Below are positions 35,001 through 46,379 of a stretch of DNA of 64,000 nucleotides, one piece after another. The notes under the pieces are model-generated. The model did no database searches. It saw only the letters and a list, made by a program, of their open reading frames with translations, and was not told the DNA's origin. The number at the start of each line of letters is the position of its first letter. The stretch's first letter is position 1. The stretch comes from Ignelater luminosus. Taxonomy: Eukaryota > Arthropoda > Insecta > Coleoptera > Elateridae. The stretch lies in assembly GCA_011009095.1 (NCBI GenBank), contig VTPC01005432.1, positions 44,335-108,334 of the forward strand, in the 5' to 3' direction. Position numbers and translations under genes: made by a program.

Positions 35001-35639
35001 TAGCATTTTGAATTTTCGTAATTATTTTAAAGTTTAATAGGTTTATAAGCTTGTCCAACAATAACCAGTAAAAGAAAAGATACGGATAAGTAAAATGAAT
35101 TCAGTTGTTTTTCGTAGCATTCAATTTTTTTGCTGTATATAAAAACTGTAAAGAAAATCTCGTAGAAAGTTTAATTAAAAACCTGCATTGCAGGTACTTC
35201 TAACATGCCAATAAGTTGGATAAAGTTTCTAATTACCTGTCAACAGTAAAACCGCGCGTCGATTGTTGAGAAATTTTCGGTTTTTTCCGAGACGTTTGGA
35301 TTACTTATACGAACTAACAGTGGAATGTGGCATTATTGCGTATAATCTGTGACAAATTATGGAAAAAAAGGTTCTGAGAAGTAAGCAGTAATAAACTGAA
35401 TATCATCATCGAACAACAAATAAGAAATTTGGAGGTGTCTTCGACATCTGACTTTCCGTGTTAAACAAATCAAATTTTCTTAATAGATTCATGTGTCGTG
35501 CGTTCTTCTATTAGGATTAAAATTTAATCATTGTGTACAGTAAGTATTAAACAAAACATTAAATTTACCTTCTAAACCATTATCCTACCTTCAACTGCCC
35601 TCATACGTATTTTGGGCACGCATTATTATAGCTTGAAAC
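32049..35639. other. Non-coding stretch, no supported gene
   Basis: No gene could be supported. Around 32640-33060 the sequence is more complex, with a CACGTG E-box at about 32765 and scattered ATTA cores. This is compatible with regulatory DNA but not proof of it. Remaining parts are AT-rich with dense stops. Confidence 0.45.
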
Positions 35640-38229
35640 CAGTGGCGGCTCGTGAGGGAGGGCTCAGGGGCGCTCCCCCCCGAGGAATTTTCGAAAAGCA
35701 AGCAAAACACATGAAAATATAACAGTATTTATTATTGTTATAAAATTAATGCATATTAATACTTTTAGTAATAAATCTGTAAATAAAAAATTAAAAAGTG
35801 CAAAATATAGCAAAATATATTTGTGCATGCTAATCCGGATCGTGGTTTGGGCTGAGAATTTGCAGCCCGAGCGATCGGTCGAGCACGTAACGTTTATACG
35901 GGAACGAATGGTTACGCACAGCCGACAGAGCTCGCTTTACTTTTATAGGAGTTAGGGCGCACTTGCTTGAGCCTTCTATGAGCTCCGCGTGCGAGGTGCG
36001 ATCCTTAATTATTATATTAGGTACTGAAGCATTAAACTACAAAAAAATTTGAATTATTTCAGTTGCTATTACATTCATCATTTATATTAAAAATTTAAAA
36101 TGAAAGTGAGTAACTCGAAAAAACTTGTATTTTCTTCTTTGTCTTTACAGGAAAAAATCGAATTGAAGAACGGTCGTCCCGTCCCAGATCTGAATATTGT
36201 ACAAGTGCAACCGAAATATAAAACTGCATTTACTAGGAAATTTTATAGAACTATTTACACTATTTATGACAAAGTTTTGTGGTTAAGTGGTTGTGAAGAA
36301 ACAAACTCATTTTTTTGTTTCGTATGTTTAATATTTGGTGGAGGAGATGATAATTGGACAAAAGAAGGGGTGTGCGATTTAAAACATTTACAGAATAAGA
36401 TAAAACAAGCATGGAAATTCCATAAAACAAAAACAATTTAGTAAGCTTTTTATTTTTGGGTACAAATGATATTGCTTTCAGCATAAGTACGACTTACGCA
36501 AATTCAATTCGCGATCATAATGCTTTGGTACTAAAAAATAATTGATATTTTGAAATTATGTAGAAAATGTAACTTACCACTGCGGGGTCGTGACGAAACT
36601 GAAAGTTCGGCAAATAGAGGAGTAATTCTAGAATTATTAGATTTTGCAAAAAATATCGATCCAGCCTTAAATAGTCATTTCCAAAATGCTAAAGCATTTA
36701 AGGGAACTTCCAAAATCATTCAGAACGAACTGTTAGATTGCAGATTGCGAGTACGTAGAGAACTCATTTTAAATTAAATAAAAGAAAGCTCATTTGTCGC
36801 CGTCATGGCAGACGATACCACTGATGTATCTACTCAAATCCATACTGTATTAGTATTGCGTTATGAGTTAAATGGTAAAATCTGTGAGCGTTTTTGGACA
36901 TTTTCAAATCCCGAACGACAAGATGCAGAAGGTCTGTTTAAGTGTATTTGAGAGCAGCTAAATTTGATACTAAAAGATACACCTGAAACGCTTATAGCGC
37001 AAACAAACGACGACGCTGCCGTAATGCGTAGTAGGTCGGCTGATGTTAACGTAAAAATCAGAGAGCACTATGAAAATGCTCATTATATATATTGTTATGC
37101 ATATCAGTTGAATAAATTAATGGAACAGGCAGCTTTAACGGAAGTTTGCAATAATCGACTGCTCAGACTTTTACAAACAAGATGAAATTTTCATTCATGT
37201 ATAATAAATACTGTTTCCCAAAACAAATACAGTTTTTTAAAATGCTTCGAAAATATCCAGTCGGGAGAACCAAAAAAGTACAATGTCAAGTACCTGTCAA
37301 GCTGCTGGTTTTGTTAAATGTCTAAATGACTACTCGTTTAATTTCTGGTTAGATTTCTTTAGTAAAATAATGCCTCATGTGGAAATTCTATACAATCAGT
37401 TACAGAAAATTGAAATAGACATTGTGAAAATTAAGGAAGGTTATCATAATTTTGAAAAAGTAGTAACAGAAATTGGAAATAATTTACCGGCTGTAGAAAC
37501 AGAAAGTTTAGAAATGAACTTGACCGCAACATCTTCTAAAAGGCGACGTGTGACAATGCAAGAAAATTTGACTGTGTCAGCCAGGGAAATTTGTGACTGT
37601 ATCATTTTTTAAATAACAGTTAGATTTAGTTTTAGTAGTCATTTATGCGGAGCAAAATCTTTTCTGCTAAACAAGTTTGCTGAATACAAAAAGTAACTTC
37701 CCTTACAATATACTGAAGAATTCTACAAAGCATTCCCAATGGCCAATAAACATAATTTAAAAACGGAACCGAATTTTTTTGAGACCCGAGATTGTAGAAA
37801 TCGATAACTTATCGGGATGTTTGAACATATTAAAATTTCTTATTTCCTTTGGATTGGACTCAACAGCTTTTAAACAAGTAGCAAAAGTTCTTAAGATTTT
37901 AATTACTATGCTGATGACAACGTCTGAAACGGAGTAATGTTTTTCTACATTAAGATTAATTAAAACAAAAAAAAAAACTGACAGCTTTAGCAATGCTGTC
38001 TATAGAAAAACAATTAGTGACAGCTATTCCAGACAAAAATAGAAGAATGGAATTCCACTTTAAGTAGATGAGGACACTCATTTTTGTAATTCAACTGTTT
38101 TATATAAGTTTGCTGGTGGGTCTAGCTTAACATAATTGTAGGTTTATGACTAGTACAGATCAATAAAAAAGGTACATTATTTATAAAAGGGTGTGCCCTC
38201 CCGCCTATATATGTTACGAGCCGCCACTG
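35640..38229 (+). mobile_element. Decayed hAT element (ZMYM1-like), 2590 bp
   Basis: The ends are inverted copies of CAGTGGCGGCTCGT (35640-35653 and 38216-38229), a typical hAT terminus. CTTGAAAC precedes the left end (35632-35639), and GTTGAAAC lies at 38234-38241, four bases beyond the right end. This looks like an eight-base duplication with one mismatch plus four extra bases. Between the ends lies a plus-strand transposase relic with hAT features. Confidence 0.85.
36100..38063 (+). pseudogene. hAT transposase pseudogene, ZMYM1-like
   Basis: The relic starts with a TTF-type zinc finger (SGCEETNSFFCFVCLIFGGG, with WTKEGVCDLKHL after it; 36280-36400). Then come GRDETESSANRG near 36580, ADDTTDVS near 36806 (first catalytic Asp region), TNDDAAVM near 37005 (second), a CYA block near 37095 where the family His residues are Tyr, and a NFWLDFFSKIMPHVEILYNQ segment near 37340-37400. 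The C-terminal dimerisation region survives as TTSETE, CFSTLRLIKT and AMLSIEKQLV (37920-38030), ending near 38063. In-frame stops at 36439, 36775, 36949 and 37183 and later frameshifts disable it. In other insects such genes are often annotated as zinc finger MYM-type 1-like. Confidence 0.85.
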
Positions 38230-41200
38230 CTGAGTTGAAACACCTCCAGTCCAGGATGGTTTGGAGCAAAAGAAATTAAATAGCAAGTCTCAAATTAAGA
38301 AAGAGTATTGGATATTTGTTTGCAATAATCAATTTCGAATATAATTCCTACAATTCCGTTCTAAATGTGATAATACGTTGAGTAATAAAAACGATTCGTT
38401 GTAGAATTTGTTGTAAGTCGATATTGGTTAATTGCTATAGCTAGTTATACCGATTTTTCATAGATTTATGATTTTATAGATTTTGTGATATCTTCCTAAC
38501 ATCTTTAGGTTCTTTAGATTTACATGAAAAGAATGAAGCAATTCTAGAAAATAGGATGTAACATGTGTAGTCAATTTGACTTTAGTATTATGTTTGCTAC
38601 TGCGAAAACAACCTTTCGAAGATGTAATAAAATAATTCATGAAGTTTGTATTTTCCTTTATTTTTGTGTAAAATCTCAATGGCATGACAAGCTTTATGAG
38701 TAATTAATTTTGCAAGAATAAGATAAATTTTAATTCCACCCTGTGAAATGTTAGCATTGTTTCTGTGTTTTATGACCCGTCCAATTTTAATTATTAAAAC
38801 CGGTTTTACTAAAAATTATTTCTGTTAAAGTACGAAAATACAAATTTGAAATAAATTTTGAAATAATGATAAATGCATGCAGATTCATAATTTTTTGACC
38901 GAGCGACACTTCCTATAAGCCCGAATGATAAATTCTTGCAATTTTCTAAATGATGAGCAATCATTTAAAAATTGTACTTAATTACGAATCTTCGTACTCC
39001 AATAACCGTGGAATGTAACCGTGGTGATGTTTTAAAAACCTCTTCTTAATATAAGCCAACATTTTAAATTAATAACATCCTCATAAACATCCATTTGTGA
39101 CACTTTTAAATTAAAAATAATTAATTCACGACGTCGAGTATAATGTTGCTTTGGCTGTCGAGTGACATTCCTAAATATAGGACAATTAACTTTTCTAAAG
39201 GAACGCTTTTAAAAATGCACACAAATTTCCTCCGGTATACACTCGCAATTATCTCTTTTAGCAGTTGTTATTTGAATAACTCGGTAATTTCTTGTTATAC
39301 GCCTTATTTGTTAGAATTTTCTTTAAATTTTTATGTGGCAGTAAACAGTTTTCTGGTTATATTTCTTTTTTAGTTCTTGATATATGGGCAAAATCTCGAG
39401 AGTTGTCGTTTGATGTCTTTTTAGCAGGATCCTTTGAACCGTTTCCGCTTATATTATTTGAAATATGGTAAAAAGACCTCTGGTTGATGTCACTTTGAAT
39501 AATTATTTTCGAATTTCTTTTTTCCTACTTTCCAGAGTACTTTTTAATATCCTGGTTAACAGATTTTTAACTCGTTATTGAGTATTACGAAATTGCAGGT
39601 TAATATCCTGCAACTTTTCAGATATGTATTTTAAATTATCGTTTGGAACTTCGTTATTAAGGAAGGAACTTTTTTACGAGGAACCGATGCCAATTTCCCA
39701 CAGAAAAATAGAATTCAATTCAATTGGTGCTTCCAAATATTTTATATAGATTCAGGTGTGTTGAAGTTCGAGTAATTGAATTCCTGTGAAATGTGTGTAA
39801 TAAAAGTAGTTGCGAACTAATTCGAGTCCTTTGAAATTTAGAGTTTATAGAGTACGTTTCAAGATCTTTATTGCAGGGTTTGTATTTCTGTTTTTAGTGG
39901 TCATTAATACTAAACACGGAAATAGTAATTACAACGTGATGTCACTGACAAGAGTTGATTGTAATTACCAACTTTACATGCCAAAAAAAGTTATACAAAT
40001 TCCACATTAACCTTCTAAGCGTTTGATAACTTGGACGGAAGAGGAATATCTCTAAATTCGCTAAAGCAACTTTGAGTTTTCTAGTATTACATAACTTCAC
40101 ATGTCATACCCTTTTCACATATAACTTATACGCAAGGAAGGTTTTGAACATAACCCATGCTTTTTGCTTTATCTTGTCCTTTCCATTAATACGAGACGTC
40201 ACTGTAGTGTACTAATATTTCACATTTATGTTTACTTGAAAAATTTACTCTTAATTAAACAATTTTCTAGTTTAGTAAGGCTGTAACTGTTAGGTTGATG
40301 TTGAAAGATTAAGGGACAGATTGTATATGAGTTGCGGGTTTATCGATTTTCTTTCATCCAGAATAGTAGGTCTCTAGTTCTAACTTCTCTTACGAGATTG
40401 AAATTAAGACAAATAATAAAATTGTTGAACAAAATATCATTTATCGTATCAGTTAAGTGAACTCTGTTGTGTAGAATTAACAAAAGACTGTGCCAAGTGG
40501 AAGAAATAAATTATAGTTTTATGGTTTTTCCACTTAAGATTTTGAAACTTTCTGTGCGTGTGTGTATTAACTCATGTTAACTATCTTAGTACGATTATGT
40601 TTAGCTACGCGTGGACATACACAAATTCCATGCTTGACATTCTGCGTCTGCACTACCCACTTGAAGTTAATTCTCGTAGGATTAAACAAACATGGTCCTA
40701 GAGAAATGTAACATTCCTTTAGGGCAGAACTTTTCTCTTTTAGTAGAAAGACGCACACTTACAAATGTATTCCTTAGAGAACATTTGGGAATTATTTTGC
40801 AGAACTTATTTAAATGCATAGAAATTTGCAAATTTTGAATTACGAACAATTCAACCATTTTAATGTTTTAAAACTTCATCTAAGACTCGACGTCGATCAA
40901 GTTAAGTTTGTGAACGAACGGACAAACTTTCTACAAAGGTATAGAAATTATTTTCAAAAGAAGTATTCTTCAGTTTAGATTGAAATGCCTGATTAGTAAA
41001 TTTCATAAATTGAAATATTACCTAGAATTATAAATGAAGAAATCAATAGGTTTGTATGAAGAAATCAATAGATTTCTGGATTTCGAAAATATTTCCGTTG
41101 TCATTTCTTTATGCAACAGACTGATTAGGACAAAGATAGCAAAGTTCAAAAATAAGAAAATCATGAAAGTGTGTTCTAGTTCTGAGTGTTTTTTATAGTC

Positions 41201-41549
41201 GGAAACTTTTCGCTTGCAAATGATCCTTGAAATATTAAATATTTTAAGTATCAAATTCTAGGTATTAATCTCTTTCTCATCAGGATCTGATAGGTGTTTT
41301 TATCTATAAAATATATTACTACTGTCAAAGTTAAGAAAAATTGGCGATGATAAACCTATCGAGCTTCTAGAAGTTATCAATGGTATTTTCTCAAAACCCA
41401 CATACTTAAACCTATGAAATAATAGGTCTCAATAGAGACCAGGGTTGGGTTATTGGGTAGTTATGCGTAAAAAATAGGGTAAACTATGTAAGGTTGCGCG
41501 TATAAGATGTAAAATATTCTTAATGTAGACATATGGTAAAAAACGTATA
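38230..41549. other. Non-coding AT-rich stretch
   Basis: No gene could be supported. Small open frames (for example 39143-39373 and 39810-40010) have hydrophobic, AT-driven composition and no domain. A 22-base tandem duplication is listed separately. Confidence 0.5.
41034..41077. repeat. 22-bp tandem duplication
   Basis: ATGAAGAAATCAATAG followed by six bases is repeated directly, with mismatches only in the last part of the unit. It is seen directly; no function is implied. Confidence 0.85.
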
Positions 41550-43977
41550 TTAACTCATTAAGGGCTAACGTCTAAAAATTTAGTAATAACAAAGACAACT
41601 TGAATGGTGCCAGAATCGTGTACTAATTTAATTTTTGTGTAGTTGGTTACATATCTGCATTCACTGAAGTGTCGAATATCATACACGAGAATTTGCATCT
41701 TAAAATTTTATTTTAGATGTCTGAAAATAATTGCTAAACAAAGAAGAAAAGGCGTAAATTAACACAATGGGAGAAAAGGTAGCGAAATGTTATTTTTTTC
41801 TCTAATGCGCGATTTATAGAACACGTTCTATCTCATTTTTATATTCATATAAGTGTGTTGATTAACATAACCTCTTCAACAAGAAAATTTGAAACATTTT
41901 TAACAATTTTATGTAAATTTGAATAGCGGTGTATGAAATTTCATACGCTATAAATTTTTAAATGCAAGTTTTGGTTATGTTCATAATGTAGATATGTTTA
42001 TGCTTTGTGAAAATGCATATGCAAATTTTACAATTGTGTACTTGAGTAAAATAAATTTGTACTGAATGATTTATCTAATATTATTTTGTATACGTCCACT
42101 GAGTATTGAAAAACAATTAGAAGCATTATATGAATCTGATTATGAAGAAATCGATAATGCCGAAAATATTCAATTTTCCTTGTTACCACCTGAAAAAGAT
42201 AATGATACAGCTTAAGATGAAGCACCAGAAGAATAATTGGTTGTTAATGAAAACAATCTTCATCTACTAGGTAAGGGTGTATTACCTCAGTCTTCGGAAA
42301 TACAAGTTATTACAAAAGATAAAGAGAAACATGACGTTTCTGTTGAACACGTAACTCATGAAGTGCCAGTACTGTCCAGAAAGGATTTAAATGTACGACT
42401 TGCTAAATCAGAGTCGTTGCATATGCTAGCAAAAAGCAAAATAACAAAAGCTATCACTAAGTCAAAACCTGAACGTAAATGGTTGACTATAGAACTCCGT
42501 TGTGAATCAAATGAAGAAGCTTGCTTCAAAGTGAAAAACATAACTGAACCTCGACTAGCAATAATTGACAAGATGATTGAAGAAAGAGGTTCCCCTGTAC
42601 AGTTTTTTCAACTATTTTGGGACATGGAGATTATGCAAAAGTCAAAAATATGCTAAATAAATTTTACTACTTTCTGGATATAAAAAGTTGCCCAACACAA
42701 AGATGTATTGAGAAAAGAAAGCTGATGTATACACAATGCCGCAATATCATCAGCCATGTCTCCTGATAGATTTCTTCAAATATCTAAATACCCTCACTTT
42801 AGTGACAATAATGAAAACAATGAAGACAAATGCCGGAAAGTAAGGCCAATTTTAGATTATATTTCTACTAAATTTGAAAAATATGCAGAACTACTACCGC
42901 AAACATGGTCATTTAATGAAGCCATGGAATCATATTATGGCAGGCATTATATGAAACAATTCATACGGTTTGGCTTCAAGTTTTGGTGCCTAAACAAGCC
43001 CAATGGCTACTGTGTACGTTTTAGATTTTATCAGGGTCGCGAAGAAAGAGATGGTACGATGACTCTGAGAAGTTCTGTTACCAAAAGTATGGTGTTAGGT
43101 TTTGTACCAGAAAATAGTCACATATTTTTGAATAACTATTTCAATTCACTGCCTTTAGTGACTGAAATAAAGAGCAATAATTTGAACATAACAGGCACTA
43201 TTCGTTCCGATATAATAGAAAATAAGGATTTATCGGTGGCAACATAACAGCCAATCCACTTTGGCCACGAATCGTACTAACTTACTTGCAAATACATGGA
43301 CGAAATGTTTTCATTACAGCTCCTCTTCAAAAGGAAAAATTGATGTACCTCAGCCTTCAATCATTGCAGAGTATAATTATGCCATGGGCGGAATGGATTT
43401 ATTTGATCAATCACGTGCTGCTCTTCGAATAAATATACGAAGCAAAAAGTGGTACTGTCCCATTTTTCGATTTTGTCTAAATGGCTCTATTGTAAATGCC
43501 TGGCTTTTATATCGGGTAATCGAACCTGGAATACCACAGCTGGAATTCATTCGTCGCATAACAATGCCACTTCTAGCTGTTGCAATGGTTCCTAGACAAC
43601 GCATAGTTATTCCACATAGAAGCAGCAAAGTTCTCTCAGAAATTCGTTTTGATGGTAAAGATCATTGGCCAAGTAAAAATCCAACACAGCGTAGATGTGC
43701 CAGGTGTTACAAAGCTGTAACACACATTTGTGTTAAGCGCAATGTTGCTTTACATATAGATTGCTCCATGTTATACCATACAGAAAAATAAACCAATGTA
43801 AAATGAAGTTTTATTAAAATATATTCATTTGAAAGTCTAGTGAATGATTTTTTAGACACCCCTTAATTCTTAAATCTAAAAATTAAAAAAATATAATTTT
43901 ACTAAAAATTTATTTCTTCCTTTAAAAAATAATTACTTTTTCTTGACTGAAACTGGTATTAGTCATTAATGGGTTAA
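41550..43977 (+). mobile_element. piggyBac-family element, inactive
   Basis: TTAA duplications occur at 41550-41553 and 43974-43977, the hallmark of piggyBac insertion. Just inside them, CTCATTAAGGGCTAAC on the left matches CCCATTAATGACTAAT read inward from the right (12 of 16). The 2420-bp interior holds a plus-strand transposase relic with a C-terminal Cys/His-rich domain. Size and layout are normal for the family. Confidence 0.9.
42108..43791 (+). pseudogene. piggyBac transposase pseudogene
   Basis: An acidic N-terminus begins near 42108, with stops near 42213 and 42234, then runs open to 42656. A damaged bridge follows, and a second piece (42756-43247) contains MSPDRFLQI and the catalytic core. 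The third piece (43261-43791) is in another frame. Where active relatives have S-F-D-E-A-M, this copy has SFNEAM near 42911. Where they have F-F-D-N-Y-F it has FLNNYFN near 43127-43147. Thus the first two catalytic Asp residues are both Asn. The third region, GGMDLFDQ near 43387-43410, keeps its Asp residues. The C-terminus has a zinc-binding type domain (RCARCYKAV, CVKRNV, HIDC) and stops at 43791. Neither excision nor insertion activity is possible. Confidence 0.9.
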
Positions 43978-44393
43978 GGAGAATACTCAGTCAAACTACA
44001 CAGTTGTACTAATTCCTTAGTAATTGACAACAAAATTTATGATTTAACAGCTATTTAAATTTTTTAAAGAATTCTTTTAGAATACCTGCTAATAAAACAT
44101 TTTTCTTTAAATATAAAATTCTCCTAGTACAAACTAACATCAATACTGAAAGGATTGTACAAAACCTTTGGGCAGGAAACAATTATAGTAATCCCCCAAC
44201 AGTTAAAACAAAATTTGTGATTTAGATAAGTTTTCAAGACTTTGTGAATGAATTCTTTTACTTCATTGATAGGATATTTTTCTGTAAAAGAATGGGAAGT
44301 TTTCCCTTCTTAAGAAGTGTCATTGTTTGAACAGGTGGTATGGTCTATGTGTAACATTTACTATTTATTGCTAATTGTTAAGTTACCTTGCAG
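43978..44393. other. Short non-coding gap
   Basis: AT-rich sequence between the piggyBac right end and the BED-finger exon. It ends in a pyrimidine-containing tract and CAG (44391-44393) that could serve as a splice acceptor. If the next exon is a first exon instead, a promoter could lie here. No TATA or initiator element stands out. Confidence 0.4.
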
Positions 44394-44452
44394 TAGCAAA
44401 ACACTAATTGAATTATTTTCCCAACCCTGAAACACCAGTTTTAAAATTAATA

Positions 44453-44595
44453 ATGGATGTGGGAAAACCGCGGCATGGTTACTGGGAAAGTGAAAAATTC
44501 AAGTCATTAAAAACAGAGAAAAAAATTGTAGCACTGTGTTTAGCCTGTAATAAAACACTCACTAATGTTGCTGTTGCAAGACTAAAAGCACACAG
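44453..44595 (+). CDS. First coding exon of a BED-type zinc-finger protein (partial)
   Basis: An ATG at 44453 opens a 47-codon frame with coding-like composition (begins MDVGKPRHGYWESEKF). It contains a Cys-x2-Cys pair (LCLACNKT, Cys29 and Cys32) and a later His (LKAHR), the first part of a BED-type zinc finger. Such fingers occur in hAT transposases and host proteins derived from them. The frame ends at CACAG|GTAAG, a strong splice donor at 44596, leaving two bases of a split codon. Upstream, an acceptor-like CAG ends at 44393, and an in-frame TAA at 44405-44407 confines coding to the ATG. The second His of the finger should be in the next exon, which I could not find in the window. This could be a host gene, a domesticated transposase or an intron-bearing hAT relic. 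It carries no damage. Confidence 0.5.
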
Positions 44596-46379
44596 GTAAG
44601 GTTTTTTTCAGTTTGATAATCAGTGTTTTTATTTTATGCAACTAAAACAAAATTACTGAACATAATGAATCTTCTAATTCGTTAATTTGGTGTTTTGGTT
44701 TTGATATATTTTGAAAATAATAATAATCTTGTATTAATCATGAATTGTGAATAATTTGAGTAGTATAAGGATTTACTGTTTTATAAAGTAATAAATACAC
44801 TTTGGTACATTTTAGTATTTCACTATAAAAAAGTGTAAAAAGCAAGCACGTATTCTACGTACTTATGTTAGGTGTACAATATGTAAATTTTACCTGATGT
44901 ATTTTACTGACTCAACCTTAATAGTGACATACTGTATACAAGCATTGTTTCTTATTCCTACTTTTCTTCTTTTTTACTTTCCTCTTCTATTTCTACACCA
45001 TTCCTTCTTTTACTCTTTCTTCACTTTTGTCAATCTTTTTCTGTTCTGTCATTTCTAATTTACCCTTCTTTGTTTATTGTACTTCCATTCCGTTCTGTTT
45101 TCTTCATCCTCTGTTTCATTCTGCATTCTCCTTCTTTTTGGCTATCCCTATGTTCTTACTCTTTTTTTCTCTTTTTTTCATATTAATCTCTTTTTTTCCC
45201 CTCTCCTGGTTTTTCTTTTCCATCTTCTTGTTTCTCTAATCTAGTTCTTTTTCTACTTTCTTCTCTTCTGTTCTCTTTCCCAAATTTTTTTTTATCTCTT
45301 TTGTAATCTCCGTTCGCATTCATTGTTATTTTCATCAATGTTCCCTTATAATACGTCCGTACTGACTTTACCATTTTTGGGTTTGTAATAATTTAAGTCA
45401 CTACTTTGGATTGATTCTTCACATTAAATTCATTCAAATTGCTAGTAAGCTAGAAAGATGAACATGATTCAAATTTTGAAGTATATACTCGATATTTTGC
45501 TTAAATTGGTGCAAAACTAACTGAATTATTATGATCTTCAATCATCAGTATAATCTTCAAACTTAATTTCTTAGGTTTCTTATCAGTTCAGTGGCTGATT
45601 ATATAAGGTGAAACCTACTTATTGTAAAGATTACATCTACAGGTCTGCACTATGATAGATTTTGGACATTTATCAAGAAATTTTGACAATACAAGTGAAT
45701 TCCGGTGATTCAGCTGCAGATACATAAAATTCAAGATATATGAAAGAAACTATACCACAGGTTCCAGGAAAATTAAAGTCCCATTTTGAAACTTTTTTTC
45801 CTTTATTACTTAATGAGTTGCTTTAGTCAGCAAAGTACATTATACGACATTTTAGACGATTTAAATATTTTTAAGATTCCAAACCGTAGACATACGTGTC
45901 TTTACTGAAATCAATTACGAATTAATAATTCGAGAAGTTATACTTTAAAATTTATTACTATGTATTACATTAGGAATATGCCAAAAAGTTTATTAAAGCT
46001 AGAGCTGCAAGGAAGGTTTTAATGTGACATACAATACATAATTTGAACCAATTAAAATCCATACTGTTTATCTAGCTCATTTCATATATCATACTATAAT
46101 ATGCTTCATTTTGTTCAGTTGAATCTATTATAAATTAAGTTAAATCAAATTAAGTTCATTTATTCATCGAAAAATAATAATAATAAGTCAGGCTGTATAC
46201 GTACAGGTCCAACAAATAAAACCGGGGCACCACACATGTTTTAAAATTATCCTTTGTAAATCTGTTTTTTAGTTTAAGTAGAACAATTATGTAAGTTAGT
46301 ACCTTATTAATTGAACTGACAAATCCACCTTAAAGCCCGATGCAAAAGAGAGAAATTTTATTATAACCGACGTATTGTC
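44596..46379. other. Non-coding stretch, possible intron
   Basis: If the exon ending at 44595 is real, this is the start of its intron. It includes the pyrimidine-rich tract listed separately. No following exon could be recognised on the plus strand. Confidence 0.4.
44940..45370 (-). repeat. Long pyrimidine-rich tract (purine-rich on the minus strand)
   Basis: About 430 bases consist very largely of C and T on the plus strand. The minus strand therefore reads as Lys/Glu/Arg-rich in every frame, including a 63-codon frame at 45183-45374. It may be a low-complexity tract. It may also be a remnant of a purine-rich retrotransposon linker like that near 29.4 kb. No motif decides between these. 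Confidence 0.5.
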
